Below are positions 51,701-60,331 of a stretch of DNA of 64,000 nucleotides, in pieces. Each line of letters starts with the position of its first letter. Position 1 is the stretch's first letter. This stretch comes from Flavobacterium potami (lineage in GTDB: Bacteria; Bacteroidota; Bacteroidia; Flavobacteriales; Flavobacteriaceae), in NCBI RefSeq assembly GCF_020026915.1, contig NZ_JAINUY010000001.1:372001-436000 (forward strand), written 5' to 3'. Under the pieces are notes generated by a model. The model made no database searches, was not told where the DNA came from, and was given only the letters and a program-made list of their open reading frames with translations. A program made the translations under genes and the position numbers.

Positions 51701-52663
51701 TTAGAAATTTACATCGTCTGCAATATTTCCTCCTTGTTCTGCAGCAAATTTTGCCGCATATTCTTTTTGTTTTTCTTGTTGATAATCTGAGAAAGCGATG
51801 ATGTCAGCAGAATTCCAGTTTTGGTTTTGCTCGGTCATCCATTGCATGGCTACAGATTGGAAATCGGCTAAATTGATTCCGAAATTATCCAAAATCCATT
51901 GTGCACCGTCAATTCCGTATTCGTATGCCGCTTGTCTTGCTCCAGCTAATTCTTCGTAGAAATAACGATCGGTTTTAATTCTATCTAGATTCGCTTGTCC
52001 TTCAGCAGAAATCTCAGCATTAAGATTTTCTAATTGAGGAACCGTAACATTTTCAGCATAATATTGTCCGAATAAAGTTGTAACAGTAAACGAAGTATCT
52101 TCGCCCATACGCTGCGGCCAGATTGTGTTTAGTTCTTCCCAGACAATTGGTTCAAACCCCATTGCTTTACAAACTTCAAGATAATCAACTCCTGCACTAA
52201 TTTTAAGACACATTGCGGTGTAAGTTCTTAAATCTACACCGTGAACTGGCTCTAAAAACGGATTGTTGTCATCTACTTTTACAAAACCAGAAGTCTGAAT
52301 TCCAGTATATTTTAATGAATTGGCGTGTTCAAAACGAATCATTTGATCAGAATCGCAATTGTTCCATTCCGTATAAACTTCTCTTCTGTAATTGAAGTAT
52401 ATATTTTGAATGTCTTTTTCTTCAACGTTTTCTCCGCTTGCGCGTTCGTCTTCAATCCAAGCTTCGGCTCTTCTTGCAACTTCTGCATCAAAATCTTCGA
52501 CAGAATAATGTGTTCCGTGCAAAGTTTCTGGATCGTATTCTACTTCCTGATATTCATTATCATAATCATTTTCGTAATTGTCGTTTGATGTTTGCGCTTG
52601 CTCGTAATTTTGGTTTTCTTGCTTGTTGTCTCCAGTTAGAGATCCAAAAAGTTTTTTAAACAT
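51701..52663 (-). CDS. DUF6620-like protein (320 aa)
   Basis: A 320-aa cytoplasmic protein: a disordered acidic N-terminus rich in Asn/Tyr/Glu (residues 12-45), then a mostly helical region with LHGTHYSVEDFDAEVARRAE, VDLRTYTAMCLKISAGVDYL, CKAMGFEPIVWEELNTIWPQ and a C-terminal IAFSDYQQEKQKEYAAKFA. I believe this is the DUF6620 group, but without a search that is an impression. It is the last gene before a terminator in the run of 53876, 53634 and 52688, and so is likely the end of the SPFH operon. Confidence 0.7.
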   Translation of the reverse strand: MFKKLFGSLTGDNKQENQNYEQAQTSNDNYENDYDNEYQEVEYDPETLHGTHYSVEDFDAEVARRAEAWIEDERASGENVEEKDIQNIYFNYRREVYTEWNNCDSDQMIRFEHANSLKYTGIQTSGFVKVDDNNPFLEPVHGVDLRTYTAMCLKISAGVDYLEVCKAMGFEPIVWEELNTIWPQRMGEDTSFTVTTLFGQYYAENVTVPQLENLNAEISAEGQANLDRIKTDRYFYEELAGARQAAYEYGIDGAQWILDNFGINLADFQSVAMQWMTEQNQNWNSADIIAFSDYQQEKQKEYAAKFAAEQGGNIADDVNF

Positions 52664-52687
52664 TTGTCGATTTTTAGAGTTAATAAT

Positions 52688-53623
52688 TTAATATTTCAAT
52701 TGATTTAGATACATTTTTTCGTTGTGTTCTTTCAAATCTGGTGTGATTTTATTCCATTCGTCATACATTGCTCTCAAATAAATCTGACGCAGTTTTGGAG
52801 CGTTTTGAATTGCAAATTGTCTTTGCTTTTCTAAATCTTCCATTTTGATTTGAATTTCGTTCAAGACACTTTTATTAGATTCATGAATGGTGCTTAAACT
52901 TAGTGTATGATGCTCATGATATAAATCTCTTTCTTTATCTACTTCATTTTCAAATTCTTCTTTTAAATGAGCTGTTCTTTGTTCTGCCAATTCTCTGGCG
53001 ATATTTTGTAAATTTCTCCCGATTGTACTAGGTGTAAAAGTGTTTTGAGTCTGACAAAATGGACAAGAAACATAAGTTTCGATTAAAAATATTTTATCAA
53101 TCGTCAGATTTCCACCGCATTGTGTACACTTGAATTTGTCTTTTATGGTTTCAAATTCAGATAAGATTTTCTGGTATTCAATTTCCAGATCTCGTTCTTT
53201 CGTTTTATCAATCTGCTTTCTCCAATAATCGTATTTATTTTCAAATGCGTTGTGTCGATCGGAGCAGTTGTTTCTAAAATCAGAAACCAAGTTATGGTGT
53301 TTGCTCAAAACCGAAATCTTAGAATTGTAATGGTAATACACCGAAATAATTTTTTCTTCGTAAGTATCTCTGGCTTTTTCTCGAATGTTGTTTAATTGAC
53401 CATTAACACCCGAATATACTTTATGAAAAGTTCTTTTATAAAGATCGTCATCTTCTTCTAAAAGCTGTTTTAATTCTGGAATTGCCGCCGTTGCAAATTC
53501 TTCCATTTTAGCTTCTAGTTTTTCTAAAAAAGAAAACCATCTTTCTTGAGATTCCTGAAGTTCAGCATACCATTCAGGAACAACTTCTTCGCTTTGTTTT
53601 GATTTATTGAATAATCCGAACAC
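52688..53623 (-). CDS. zinc-ribbon coiled-coil protein (311 aa)
   Basis: Started with GTG at 53623, this 311-aa protein is helical and charged at both ends with a zinc ribbon in the middle: CTQCGG near 170 and CPFCQT near 190 supply four Cys. Flanking regions (30-160, 210-300) are predicted coiled coil. It is on the same strand between the small zinc-ribbon gene and the 320-aa gene. No enzyme motif. It may be an adaptor of the SPFH protein encoded further upstream, judged by position only. Confidence 0.78.
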   Translation of the reverse strand: MFGLFNKSKQSEEVVPEWYAELQESQERWFSFLEKLEAKMEEFATAAIPELKQLLEEDDDLYKRTFHKVYSGVNGQLNNIREKARDTYEEKIISVYYHYNSKISVLSKHHNLVSDFRNNCSDRHNAFENKYDYWRKQIDKTKERDLEIEYQKILSEFETIKDKFKCTQCGGNLTIDKIFLIETYVSCPFCQTQNTFTPSTIGRNLQNIARELAEQRTAHLKEEFENEVDKERDLYHEHHTLSLSTIHESNKSVLNEIQIKMEDLEKQRQFAIQNAPKLRQIYLRAMYDEWNKITPDLKEHNEKMYLNQLKY

Positions 53624-53633
53624 GTTATCTGAT

Positions 53634-53876
53634 TTAAAGTGAATTATCTTCTTTTTTAATGTACATTCCGTCAGTAAGTTTTACGCTTAAAAACTCGAAT
53701 CCGCAATACGCGCAATGCGTCACGCCGTCTTGTTTGGCTCTTCCGGCTCCGCAGTTTGGACAGTCTTTTAGCTTCATTTGAGCATCAGTGTTTTCTGTTT
53801 CTCCGCCATAATTAGACTGCTTTTGAGCATTTTCTTTTAATCGATTTAAAAACGAATTGACTTTTTTCTCTTCCAT
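53634..53876 (-). CDS. small double zinc-ribbon-type protein (80 aa)
   Basis: An 80-aa protein with one four-Cys ribbon: CPNCGAGRAKQDGVTHCAYC at about 39-58, preceded by a charged helix and followed by a beta tail. The ATG overlaps the stop of the SPFH gene by one base, so translation of the two is coupled. Small ribbon proteins next to SPFH genes are also known from the ydjG/ydjI pair of Bacillus; this looks like a counterpart. Confidence 0.8.
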   Translation of the reverse strand: MEEKKVNSFLNRLKENAQKQSNYGGETENTDAQMKLKDCPNCGAGRAKQDGVTHCAYCGFEFLSVKLTDGMYIKKEDNSL

Positions 53877-54829
53877 TACAACTGACTTAATAATTCTGAT
53901 TTCTTGGTTTTGAATTCGTCTTCATCAATTAATCCCGCATCAAACAACGATTTCAGTTTTTGAAGTTTAGAAGTTAAATCATCTGCAGTTTCCGATTTCG
54001 GAGTTTCTTTGTTTTGCTGTAATTGATTTAAAAGAATTCCCATTCCCAAGGCATTTTGAGTGGCATCATGAAGTGTATTTCCTTTATCGCCAATGGCAGT
54101 TGCAGTATTGAATTTGGTAAATTTATCCATATCGGTTACCATATTCATGTTGGTGATTTTATCGTAATGTGCCGTAACTTCTTCCGGAAGAGTAACGCTG
54201 GTAATTACAAATTGAGTTAATTCTATACCGAATTGAAGGAAATACGGTTTTAAATACGGTTCTATTTTCTGTCCTAATTGTGTAATGTTTCCAGCAATAT
54301 CGGTAACGGTGATGTTTTCATTTGCTAAAACTTCTCCGAATTTAGGAGCTACAAAATCTCTTAATTGATTCTGTAATTCGAAAATGGTAAGCTGTTTATA
54401 AGTTCCTGCATATTGACGGAAGAATTTTGCAACATCAATAATTTTGATATCAAAACTTCCAAAAGCGCGAACTCTTATTTGTCCGAATTGAGGATCATTT
54501 AGTAAAATAGGAGCAGGAGTTCCCCATTTATTATTAATGAATTGGTGTGTATTAAAGAAGTAAACATCTGCCTTAAACGGACTTTCGAATCCGAACTTCC
54601 AACCTTTTAATTGGCTTAAAATTGGAATATTCTCTGTTGATAAAGTATGAAGTCCTGGAGAAAATACATCTGCAAGTTGACCTTCATTTAAAAACATAAC
54701 CTGTTGACTTTCGCGAACGGTCAATTTGGCTCCGTTTTTTATTTCTTTATCTTCATCAAAATATTTCCACATTAATAAATTAGGATCGCTTGTCGTGGCT
54801 TCGATTATTTCTATAAAAGGTAACTTCAT
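53876..54829 (-). CDS. SPFH domain protein with C-terminal SHOCT (YdjI-like)
   Basis: This 317-aa protein has the 'virion core'/YdjI-type SPFH region: LTVRESQQVMFLNEGQLADV, GLHTLSTENIPI, FNTHQFINNKWGTPAPILL and VRAFGSFDIKI, followed by helical segments and a SHOCT motif at the end (LKSLFDAGLIDEDEFKTKKS). YdjI-type proteins gather at the membrane under envelope stress. The stop overlaps the ATG of a zinc-ribbon gene, and two more genes follow, so the four form one operon. It is a second SPFH family member in the window, distinct from the slipin. Confidence 0.88.
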   Translation of the reverse strand: MKLPFIEIIEATTSDPNLLMWKYFDEDKEIKNGAKLTVRESQQVMFLNEGQLADVFSPGLHTLSTENIPILSQLKGWKFGFESPFKADVYFFNTHQFINNKWGTPAPILLNDPQFGQIRVRAFGSFDIKIIDVAKFFRQYAGTYKQLTIFELQNQLRDFVAPKFGEVLANENITVTDIAGNITQLGQKIEPYLKPYFLQFGIELTQFVITSVTLPEEVTAHYDKITNMNMVTDMDKFTKFNTATAIGDKGNTLHDATQNALGMGILLNQLQQNKETPKSETADDLTSKLQKLKSLFDAGLIDEDEFKTKKSELLSQL

Positions 54830-55008
54830 CGGATTTTCTTATTTATAAACAATAAAAATAAGAATTTTACGACGATGGCAATGCTTTTTTATGTCAAGTT
54901 TTAAACAACTTTTTATTTGGTAATTTCTTTTGTGTAAAATGTAAAAAGCGATTTGTAAGTTGATGTTAGAAAAAAAACTTCCTTTTTGATACAGAAATGG
55001 TATAAAAA

Positions 55009-55034
55009 ATCCGGATCGCTAGTACAATCCGGAT
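55009..55034 (-). terminator. terminator of the 55042 gene
   Basis: Two copies of ATCCGGAT (itself palindromic) pair around a 10-base loop; a run of T follows on the minus strand. Confidence 0.8.
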
Positions 55035-55041
55035 GCTTTTT

Positions 55042-55425
55042 TTAATTGATTTTTAATCTTGTTTTTGAATAAAAATAGACCGTTGCTATATTTAGAATCG
55101 CAAGAATCCATAATAATGGATTGCTGAAAAAATCCTGATACGTGTTGCCTTTCGGAATTTCTACTAGAGGAACAAATAACAAAGCGTCTAATACAATTGC
55201 TGTCAAAGACATCATAACACCCACTTGAAACCCAGATCTAGAAATTGCTTTTTTATAATAAAATGAAGCTCCAATTGTCGAATAGAAAATAATAAAGAGA
55301 CAGATTATTGCAGTTTGCACATTTAGTGAATCTTTTATAATTGGAATATGTTCTAAGATAAAAAAGGTTACAGCGACACAAATCCAGAGAATGATTCCCG
55401 ATAAAATGGCTCTCCAATAATTCAT
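55042..55425 (-). CDS. polytopic membrane protein (127 aa)
   Basis: A 127-aa protein with four hydrophobic spans (about 6-28, 37-57, 67-90 and 100-122). The ATG overlaps the stop of the NmrA-type reductase gene by four bases, so the two are translated together. No family recognised. Confidence 0.75.
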   Translation of the reverse strand: MNYWRAILSGIILWICVAVTFFILEHIPIIKDSLNVQTAIICLFIIFYSTIGASFYYKKAISRSGFQVGVMMSLTAIVLDALLFVPLVEIPKGNTYQDFFSNPLLWILAILNIATVYFYSKTRLKIN

Positions 55426-56264
55426 GATAACTGATTTATTTCATTCCAAACACCAGTTTTTGCCGTGTTCTCAACATAGACTGAAAAATCGGTTGCTTTT
55501 CGTCCTAAAACTTTTTCAACATCATTTGTAATGCTCGAATTTCTTCCATCCAAAACCTCTTCGAATAAATAATTGATCAACCAGATTTCATCTTCTGGAG
55601 TTTGGTATTCGCGAAGCATATTTAGATATTCGTCTAATTCTAAAGATTGAAAAATGATTTCTTTCTCGGTAATTTTTGCTATTTCGGCAATAGCACTTTT
55701 AAAAGTAAGCAAACGCGGACCTGTTAATTCATAAGTTTGTCCGTTATGTTTTTCGTTTAAAAGTGCTTCTGTAACTACTTCTGCAATGTCGTCAGCATCT
55801 ATAAAAGGTTCTAAGACATCTGCTCTTGGAAGCGCCACGAATCCGGCTAAAATAGGCTCTAAAAAGAAGCTTTCGCTAAAGTTCTGATCAAACCAAGAAG
55901 CTCTAACAATAGTCCATTTCTGAGCTGTAGCTTTTACGATTTCTTCGCAGACTTGTGCTTCTTTTTCGCCTCTTCCAGAAAGTAAGACCATTTTTTCTAC
56001 ACCAAGTTTTGTTGCTAAAAGTGTAAATTTTTGAATCGTTTCTGGCGCAGACGGAATAGCTAAATCGGGATAAAAAGTAATATAAACGCTGTTTTTGTCT
56101 TTTAAAGCAAGTGACCAAGTTTCTGGATTTTCCCAATCAAATGGAATTTCTGCAGTTCTTGAACCAATGCTGATTTTGACATTTTCTTTTTTCGCTAATA
56201 ATGCAGCAACACGTCGACCTGTTTTTCCGTTACCGCCAATTACTAAAATGTTGTTTGTTTTCAT
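55422..56264 (-). CDS. NmrA-type NAD(P)-binding protein
   Basis: This 280-aa protein begins NILVIGGNGKTGRRVAALLA, a Rossmann GxGxxG motif, followed by GVEKMVLLSGRGEKEA and TIVRASWFDQNFSESF. It belongs to the NmrA/HSCARG group of sensors and quinone reductases. It is followed by a coupled membrane protein gene and preceded by an AraC gene. Its start region shares a TACAAAGTTGC stretch with the other NmrA-type gene at 43963. Confidence 0.87.
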   Translation of the reverse strand: MKTNNILVIGGNGKTGRRVAALLAKKENVKISIGSRTAEIPFDWENPETWSLALKDKNSVYITFYPDLAIPSAPETIQKFTLLATKLGVEKMVLLSGRGEKEAQVCEEIVKATAQKWTIVRASWFDQNFSESFFLEPILAGFVALPRADVLEPFIDADDIAEVVTEALLNEKHNGQTYELTGPRLLTFKSAIAEIAKITEKEIIFQSLELDEYLNMLREYQTPEDEIWLINYLFEEVLDGRNSSITNDVEKVLGRKATDFSVYVENTAKTGVWNEINQLS

Positions 56265-56335
56265 GATGAATGTTTTTTAATTAATGATGATACAAAGTTG
56301 CGCACATCATTATCAAAACATTTGTCTGAAAGGAA

Positions 56336-57214
56336 TTAAGATTTGTTTGAAAAGAATTGTTTTCTGACTTCGTTTGGTCTCGATCCGAATTTTTTCTGAA
56401 AGGCGTTTGAGAACGAACTCAAACTTTCGTAGCCAACATCCCAAGCGGTTTCTTGTACTGTTTTTTCGCTGTTGCAAAGTAATTCGTAAGCTTTATTGAG
56501 ACGTTCTTCATGAATGAATTTGTAAACCGGAATTCCGAACAGATCTTTGAAATTCTTTTTTAATTTGTTGCTGTTCAATCCAATCAGTTTGGATAATTCG
56601 GTTATTGTTGGTGGTTTAGAATAATTAGTGCTGACAATATCTTTTGCCTGAAAAAGTTTTTCTTTGTCTTTTTCGGTTAAATCTGTTTTCTTTTCGCTGG
56701 AAAGAAGAGCAAAATAATGCGCCAATAATTCATTAATCTGACTCTTCAGAAATAGAAGTCTAGTGTTGCCTGTATAAGTTGTATTGAATACTTTTTGAAC
56801 AGCCAATTGCATTTCTAAAGTCATAAATAGAGTTGGGCCTTTTACAAAATGAGAATTTGGATTAACCAATTCGGGCAATTGTTTCTCGAAAATCTCTTTT
56901 TCTGTTTGAGGTAAATTCTGAATAGTTTTCAGTTTAGCAAAAATACTAATAGATTGTAAAGGTTTTTCAGGTGTAATTTTATGGGCAAAACCAACTTTTT
57001 GATTTCCGAAAAAGGAAATTGCCAAACCTGTTGTGTTCATTAAATATTTGGTTTGGTCGTTGTGTTTAATTTCTAATTCGACATTTCCGGAACCATAAAA
57101 AGCAAAACCAACTGCATCGCCGTCAATTTCGCAACGTTGCACAAACTCTTTGTCAGAATTGGACTGCTCGATCAAGACAATGAAATTATTTACTTCTATG
57201 ATATCGGTGGTCAT
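56336..57214 (-). CDS. AraC family transcriptional regulator
   Basis: This 292-aa regulator has a C-terminal AraC HTH pair at about 190-290: TITELSKLIGLNSNKLKKNF, then VQETAWDVGYESLSSFSNAFQ and SRPNEVRKQFF. The N-terminal part is a diverged sensing region. It is upstream of the NmrA gene on the same strand (71 bases), the reverse order of the pair at 42140-43963. Confidence 0.9.
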   Translation of the reverse strand: MTTDIIEVNNFIVLIEQSNSDKEFVQRCEIDGDAVGFAFYGSGNVELEIKHNDQTKYLMNTTGLAISFFGNQKVGFAHKITPEKPLQSISIFAKLKTIQNLPQTEKEIFEKQLPELVNPNSHFVKGPTLFMTLEMQLAVQKVFNTTYTGNTRLLFLKSQINELLAHYFALLSSEKKTDLTEKDKEKLFQAKDIVSTNYSKPPTITELSKLIGLNSNKLKKNFKDLFGIPVYKFIHEERLNKAYELLCNSEKTVQETAWDVGYESLSSFSNAFQKKFGSRPNEVRKQFFSNKS

Positions 57215-57357
57215 TTTTTTTGAATTAGAAAATTAGTCAATTTGATAATTAGATAATTTTTTAAAAGGCTGTAATGTAGTCAAATATACAAAAGTAATTT
57301 TAGGACTATTTGTAGGGAGGAGAAATCTGCATTTATTCGTAACTATATTTTGCGATT
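57215..57357. other. noncoding stretch upstream of the AraC gene
   Basis: AT-rich with no recognised element; promoter parts were not clear enough to place. Confidence 0.4.
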
Positions 57358-57390
57358 CTCTTTGTCAAAGTTTTAAACTTTGACAAAGAG
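57358..57390. repeat. perfect 16-bp inverted repeat
   Basis: CTCTTTGTCAAAGTTT and AAACTTTGACAAAGAG surround a single base. It lies between the AraC gene and lpdA; there is no T-run on either side. A repeat of the TTCGGTCGAAATGACAAA kind follows at about 57461-57477. Confidence 0.7.
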
Positions 57391-57489
57391 TCGTAATTTA
57401 CTTTTTGGAGTTTCTTGTGTGATTTACTTCTTCTGTTCGCTGTCGCTCGGGTCTCCCTTCGGTCGAAATGACAAAAAGGGAGAATAAAA

Positions 57490-57518
57490 AAATCCGATTC
57501 ACTTTCGCAAATCGGATT
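57490..57518 (-). terminator. lpdA terminator
   Basis: AAATCCGATT/AATCGGATTT with a 9-base loop, followed by a T-run on the minus strand, about 60 bases past the lpdA stop. Confidence 0.88.
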
Positions 57519-57576
57519 TTTATAAATTGAAAATTATATATAACTCCGTAAAGATGAATCTTTACATTGTATATTT

Positions 57577-58965
57577 TTACAAGTGAATTACTTCGCCGTA
57601 AGCATCAGCTACAGCTTCCATAACAGCCTCGCTCATTGTTGGGTGAGGGTGGATTGCTTTTAAGATTTCGTGACCAGTAGTTTCTAGTTTACGAGCTACA
57701 ACTGCCTCAGCAATCATATCTGTAACACCAGCACCAATCATGTGGCATCCTAACCATTCTCCGTATTTAGCATCGAAGATTACTTTTACGAATCCGTCAG
57801 CAGCTCCAGCAGCTTTTGCTTTTCCAGAAGCTGAGAATGGGAATTTACCAATTTTTAATTCGTAACCTTTTTCTTTAGCTTGTTTTTCAGTCAAACCAAC
57901 AGAAGCAATTTCTGGAGTTGCATAAGTACAACCAGGAACGTTTCCGTAATCAATTGGGTCAACGTGCATACCAGCGATTTTCTCCACACAGTTGATTCCT
58001 TCAGCAGAAGCAACGTGAGCTAAAGCTTGACCTGGAGTAACGTCTCCAATTGCGTAGTATCCTGGAATATTAGTTGCGTTGTAAGCGTTTACTAAGATTT
58101 TATCTCTGTCAACAGCAATACCAACTTCTTCTAATCCGATGTTTTCGATGTTTGTTTTGATTCCAACTGCAGAAAGTACGATGTCAGCTTCAAGAATTTC
58201 TTCTCCTTTAGCTGTTTTTACAGTTGCTTTTACTCCGTTTCCAGAAGTATCAATTTTTTCTACAGAAGAGTTTGTCATGATTTTTACACCCGCTTTCTTC
58301 ATAGAACGCTCCATTTGTTTAGAAACGTCTTCGTCTTCTACAGGAACGATGTTTGGCATAAATTCTACGATAGTAACATCAGTTCCCATTGAGTTGTAGA
58401 AGTGAGCGAACTCCACTCCAATTGCTCCAGAACCAACAATAATCATAGATTTTGGTTGTGTTGGCAAAGTCATTGCCTGACGGTATCCAATTACTTTTAC
58501 ACCATCTTGAGGTAAATTTGGTAACTCACGAGAACGAGCACCAGTTGCGATGATAATGTGATCAGCGCTATATTCTGTAACTTTATTGTCTTTATCCGTA
58601 ACGTCAAGTTTTTTTCCTGGTTTTAATTTACCAAAACCTTCGATAACGTCAATTTTGTTTTTTTTCATTAAGAATTGAACTCCTTTGCTCATTCCTTCCG
58701 CAACACCACGGCTACGTTGAACAACAGCTGGGAAATCTTTATCGAATTCAGAAACTTTCAATCCGTAGTCAGAAGCATGTTTTAAATAATCAAAAACCTG
58801 AGCAGATTTTAAAAGTGCTTTTGTTGGAATACATCCCCAGTTAAGGCAAACTCCACCAAGATTTTCTTTTTCTACTACAGCTACTTTAAAGCCTAATTGA
58901 GAAGCTCTAATCGCTGTTACATATCCTCCAGGACCACTTCCTAAAACAATAACGTCGTATTTCAT
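57577..58965 (-). CDS. lpdA: dihydrolipoyl dehydrogenase
   Basis: LpdA (E3) reoxidises the lipoyl groups of the 2-oxoacid dehydrogenase and glycine-cleavage complexes with FAD and NAD. The 462-aa protein has the FAD motif [19 protein letters not shown], the redox pair [16 protein letters not shown] (Cys about 41 and 46), the NAD site [15 protein letters not shown], and the closing [13 protein letters not shown] with the active-site His-Glu. The length is normal. It is a single gene with its own terminator. Confidence 0.96.
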   Translation of the reverse strand: MKYDVIVLGSGPGGYVTAIRASQLGFKVAVVEKENLGGVCLNWGCIPTKALLKSAQVFDYLKHASDYGLKVSEFDKDFPAVVQRSRGVAEGMSKGVQFLMKKNKIDVIEGFGKLKPGKKLDVTDKDNKVTEYSADHIIIATGARSRELPNLPQDGVKVIGYRQAMTLPTQPKSMIIVGSGAIGVEFAHFYNSMGTDVTIVEFMPNIVPVEDEDVSKQMERSMKKAGVKIMTNSSVEKIDTSGNGVKATVKTAKGEEILEADIVLSAVGIKTNIENIGLEEVGIAVDRDKILVNAYNATNIPGYYAIGDVTPGQALAHVASAEGINCVEKIAGMHVDPIDYGNVPGCTYATPEIASVGLTEKQAKEKGYELKIGKFPFSASGKAKAAGAADGFVKVIFDAKYGEWLGCHMIGAGVTDMIAEAVVARKLETTGHEILKAIHPHPTMSEAVMEAVADAYGEVIHL

Positions 58966-59239
58966 TTTTTTTGTTTTTAGTATTAACTATCGAAAAATGA
59001 ATTCTACAATTCCGAAACTCATCTTTCGATTTATTCTTTTGTTATTTGTGATTGCGAATTTAAGGATTTATTTTAAACGAACACCTGAAAATTTGTTTTT
59101 AAAGTCACAGATTTTGGTCTTTTCACAGAAACTGAAGTAATTGTGAATTGTAAATTGTGAATTATGAAGTGATTTTTGGAATTTTGGAAATAAATCTGAA
59201 AAAATAGTTGAAGTCACTTTAGAGTATTTACGCATTCGA
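58966..59239. other. noncoding stretch upstream of lpdA
   Basis: AT-rich, no ORF. TAAATTCG near 59052-59059 on the minus strand is a near match to the -7 element and may be the lpdA promoter, but no -33 was clear. Confidence 0.35.
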
Positions 59240-59298
59240 TGTCACTCTGAGCGAAGTCGAAGTGCTTTGTGTGGACTTCGACTTCGCTCAGTCTGACA
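59240..59298. repeat. TGTCA-ended palindromic repeat
   Basis: TGTCACTCTGAGCGAAGTCG against CGACTTCGCTCAGTCTGACA; same family as 16945-17001. A half copy (GGCTTCGACTCCGCTCAGCC) is at about 59456-59475. Confidence 0.75.
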
Positions 59299-59350
59299 GA
59301 CGTTCAGGTTAGTTGTAAAATGCAAATTTCTTTTCAGATAAAAAAAATAA

Positions 59351-59413
59351 GCCACAGATTATTAGGATTAAAATGATTTTTAAAAATCAGTGTTAATCTG
59401 TGTAATCTGTGGC
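59351..59413. repeat. GCCACAGATT-type palindromic repeat, intact
   Basis: GCCACAGATT at the left and AATCTGTGGC at the right are exact reverse complements. This is the uninterrupted form of the element at 15073-15204. Confidence 0.75.
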
Positions 59414-59521
59414 TTTTATAATTTTATTTTATTGCTTGTAGAATAACTTTGCGTGGGCTTCGACTCCGCTCAGCCTGACAATTCACGTTTCAATTAACCA
59501 TCAACCATTAACAACTAACAA

Positions 59522-60106
59522 TTAAATCTTAACGTGTCCCCAGTTTTCTCCGCTGGCGATTCTTCTGATCTGCATTTCGCTTACGCCGAATTGTTTCGCA
59601 ATCATTTTTAGACGCGTTTTTTGTTCCGGTCTGGCTAGGATTTTTTTGATCAACATCACTTTTGTGGTGGTTAATTTTCTTCCGTCGGCTTTTAGATTGT
59701 GTTCGATAAGATTCTTTTTTGCCTGAATAACACGTGGGCTTTTTCGGCTGTGTGCCATCATTTCCTGTTTGGTTGCCCAGCGTAAATTGCTGATGTCATC
59801 ATTACTTCTGTTGTAATCCAAATGAAGAACGTAAGTTTGATCTTCGGAATCTTTCGGGATAAAATATTGGGCAACTAATTTGTATAAGAAGAGATATTTA
59901 TTTACGATTTTATCGTCTTTTTTAACCTTAAAACGGAAAGTTGGGTATCCGTCGCTTAATCCACCTTTTAGTATTCGGCCGTTTTCAATTTCGTCAGTAA
60001 AACTTATTAATCTTCCTCTGTTCGAAATGGCATATTTTAATTGTAATGAGGCGTTTATTTCTATTTCTTTAAATTGTTCGTTTGGATAAAATCGATTTTG
60101 TGGCAT
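59522..60106 (-). CDS. NUMOD4/HNH-type protein with C-terminal HTH
   Basis: A 194-aa protein. Residues 8-40 resemble NUMOD4 (YAISNRGRLISF), about 70-115 resemble an HNH domain (KLVAQYFIPKDSEDQTYVLH, with the LHLDYNRSNDDISNLRWAT core), and 155-190 form a helix-turn-helix (LKMIAKQFGVSEMQIRRIAS). Homing-type HNH proteins have this layout. In the HNH core the usual DG is DY, but the main His and Asn are kept. It stands alone near lpdA and looks like a resident gene, not an intron-borne one. Confidence 0.75.
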   Translation of the reverse strand: MPQNRFYPNEQFKEIEINASLQLKYAISNRGRLISFTDEIENGRILKGGLSDGYPTFRFKVKKDDKIVNKYLFLYKLVAQYFIPKDSEDQTYVLHLDYNRSNDDISNLRWATKQEMMAHSRKSPRVIQAKKNLIEHNLKADGRKLTTTKVMLIKKILARPEQKTRLKMIAKQFGVSEMQIRRIASGENWGHVKI

Positions 60107-60331
60107 ATTCTTTTACATTTGATTTCTATACTCTCAAAGATAAATAATAAACCAAAAAAGTCGGCTATCTACTTGATACTGAAATATCAATTTTATGATT
60201 TCTATAACGCTATTTTAACGTTTTGAAATCATTTTGACAGTTTTTAGTCGGATTTTAAATCACAAATTGTCAAATATGCAGTTTTTCTATTTTCCGCGAA
60301 AGCGTAAATTTTAGATTAAATTACGATTATT
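60107..60331. other. noncoding gap between the HNH and LytTR genes
   Basis: AT-rich. TATCTTTG on the minus strand (60135-60142) may be the -7 element of the HNH gene. CGCGAAAGCG lies at 60295-60304. Confidence 0.4.
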
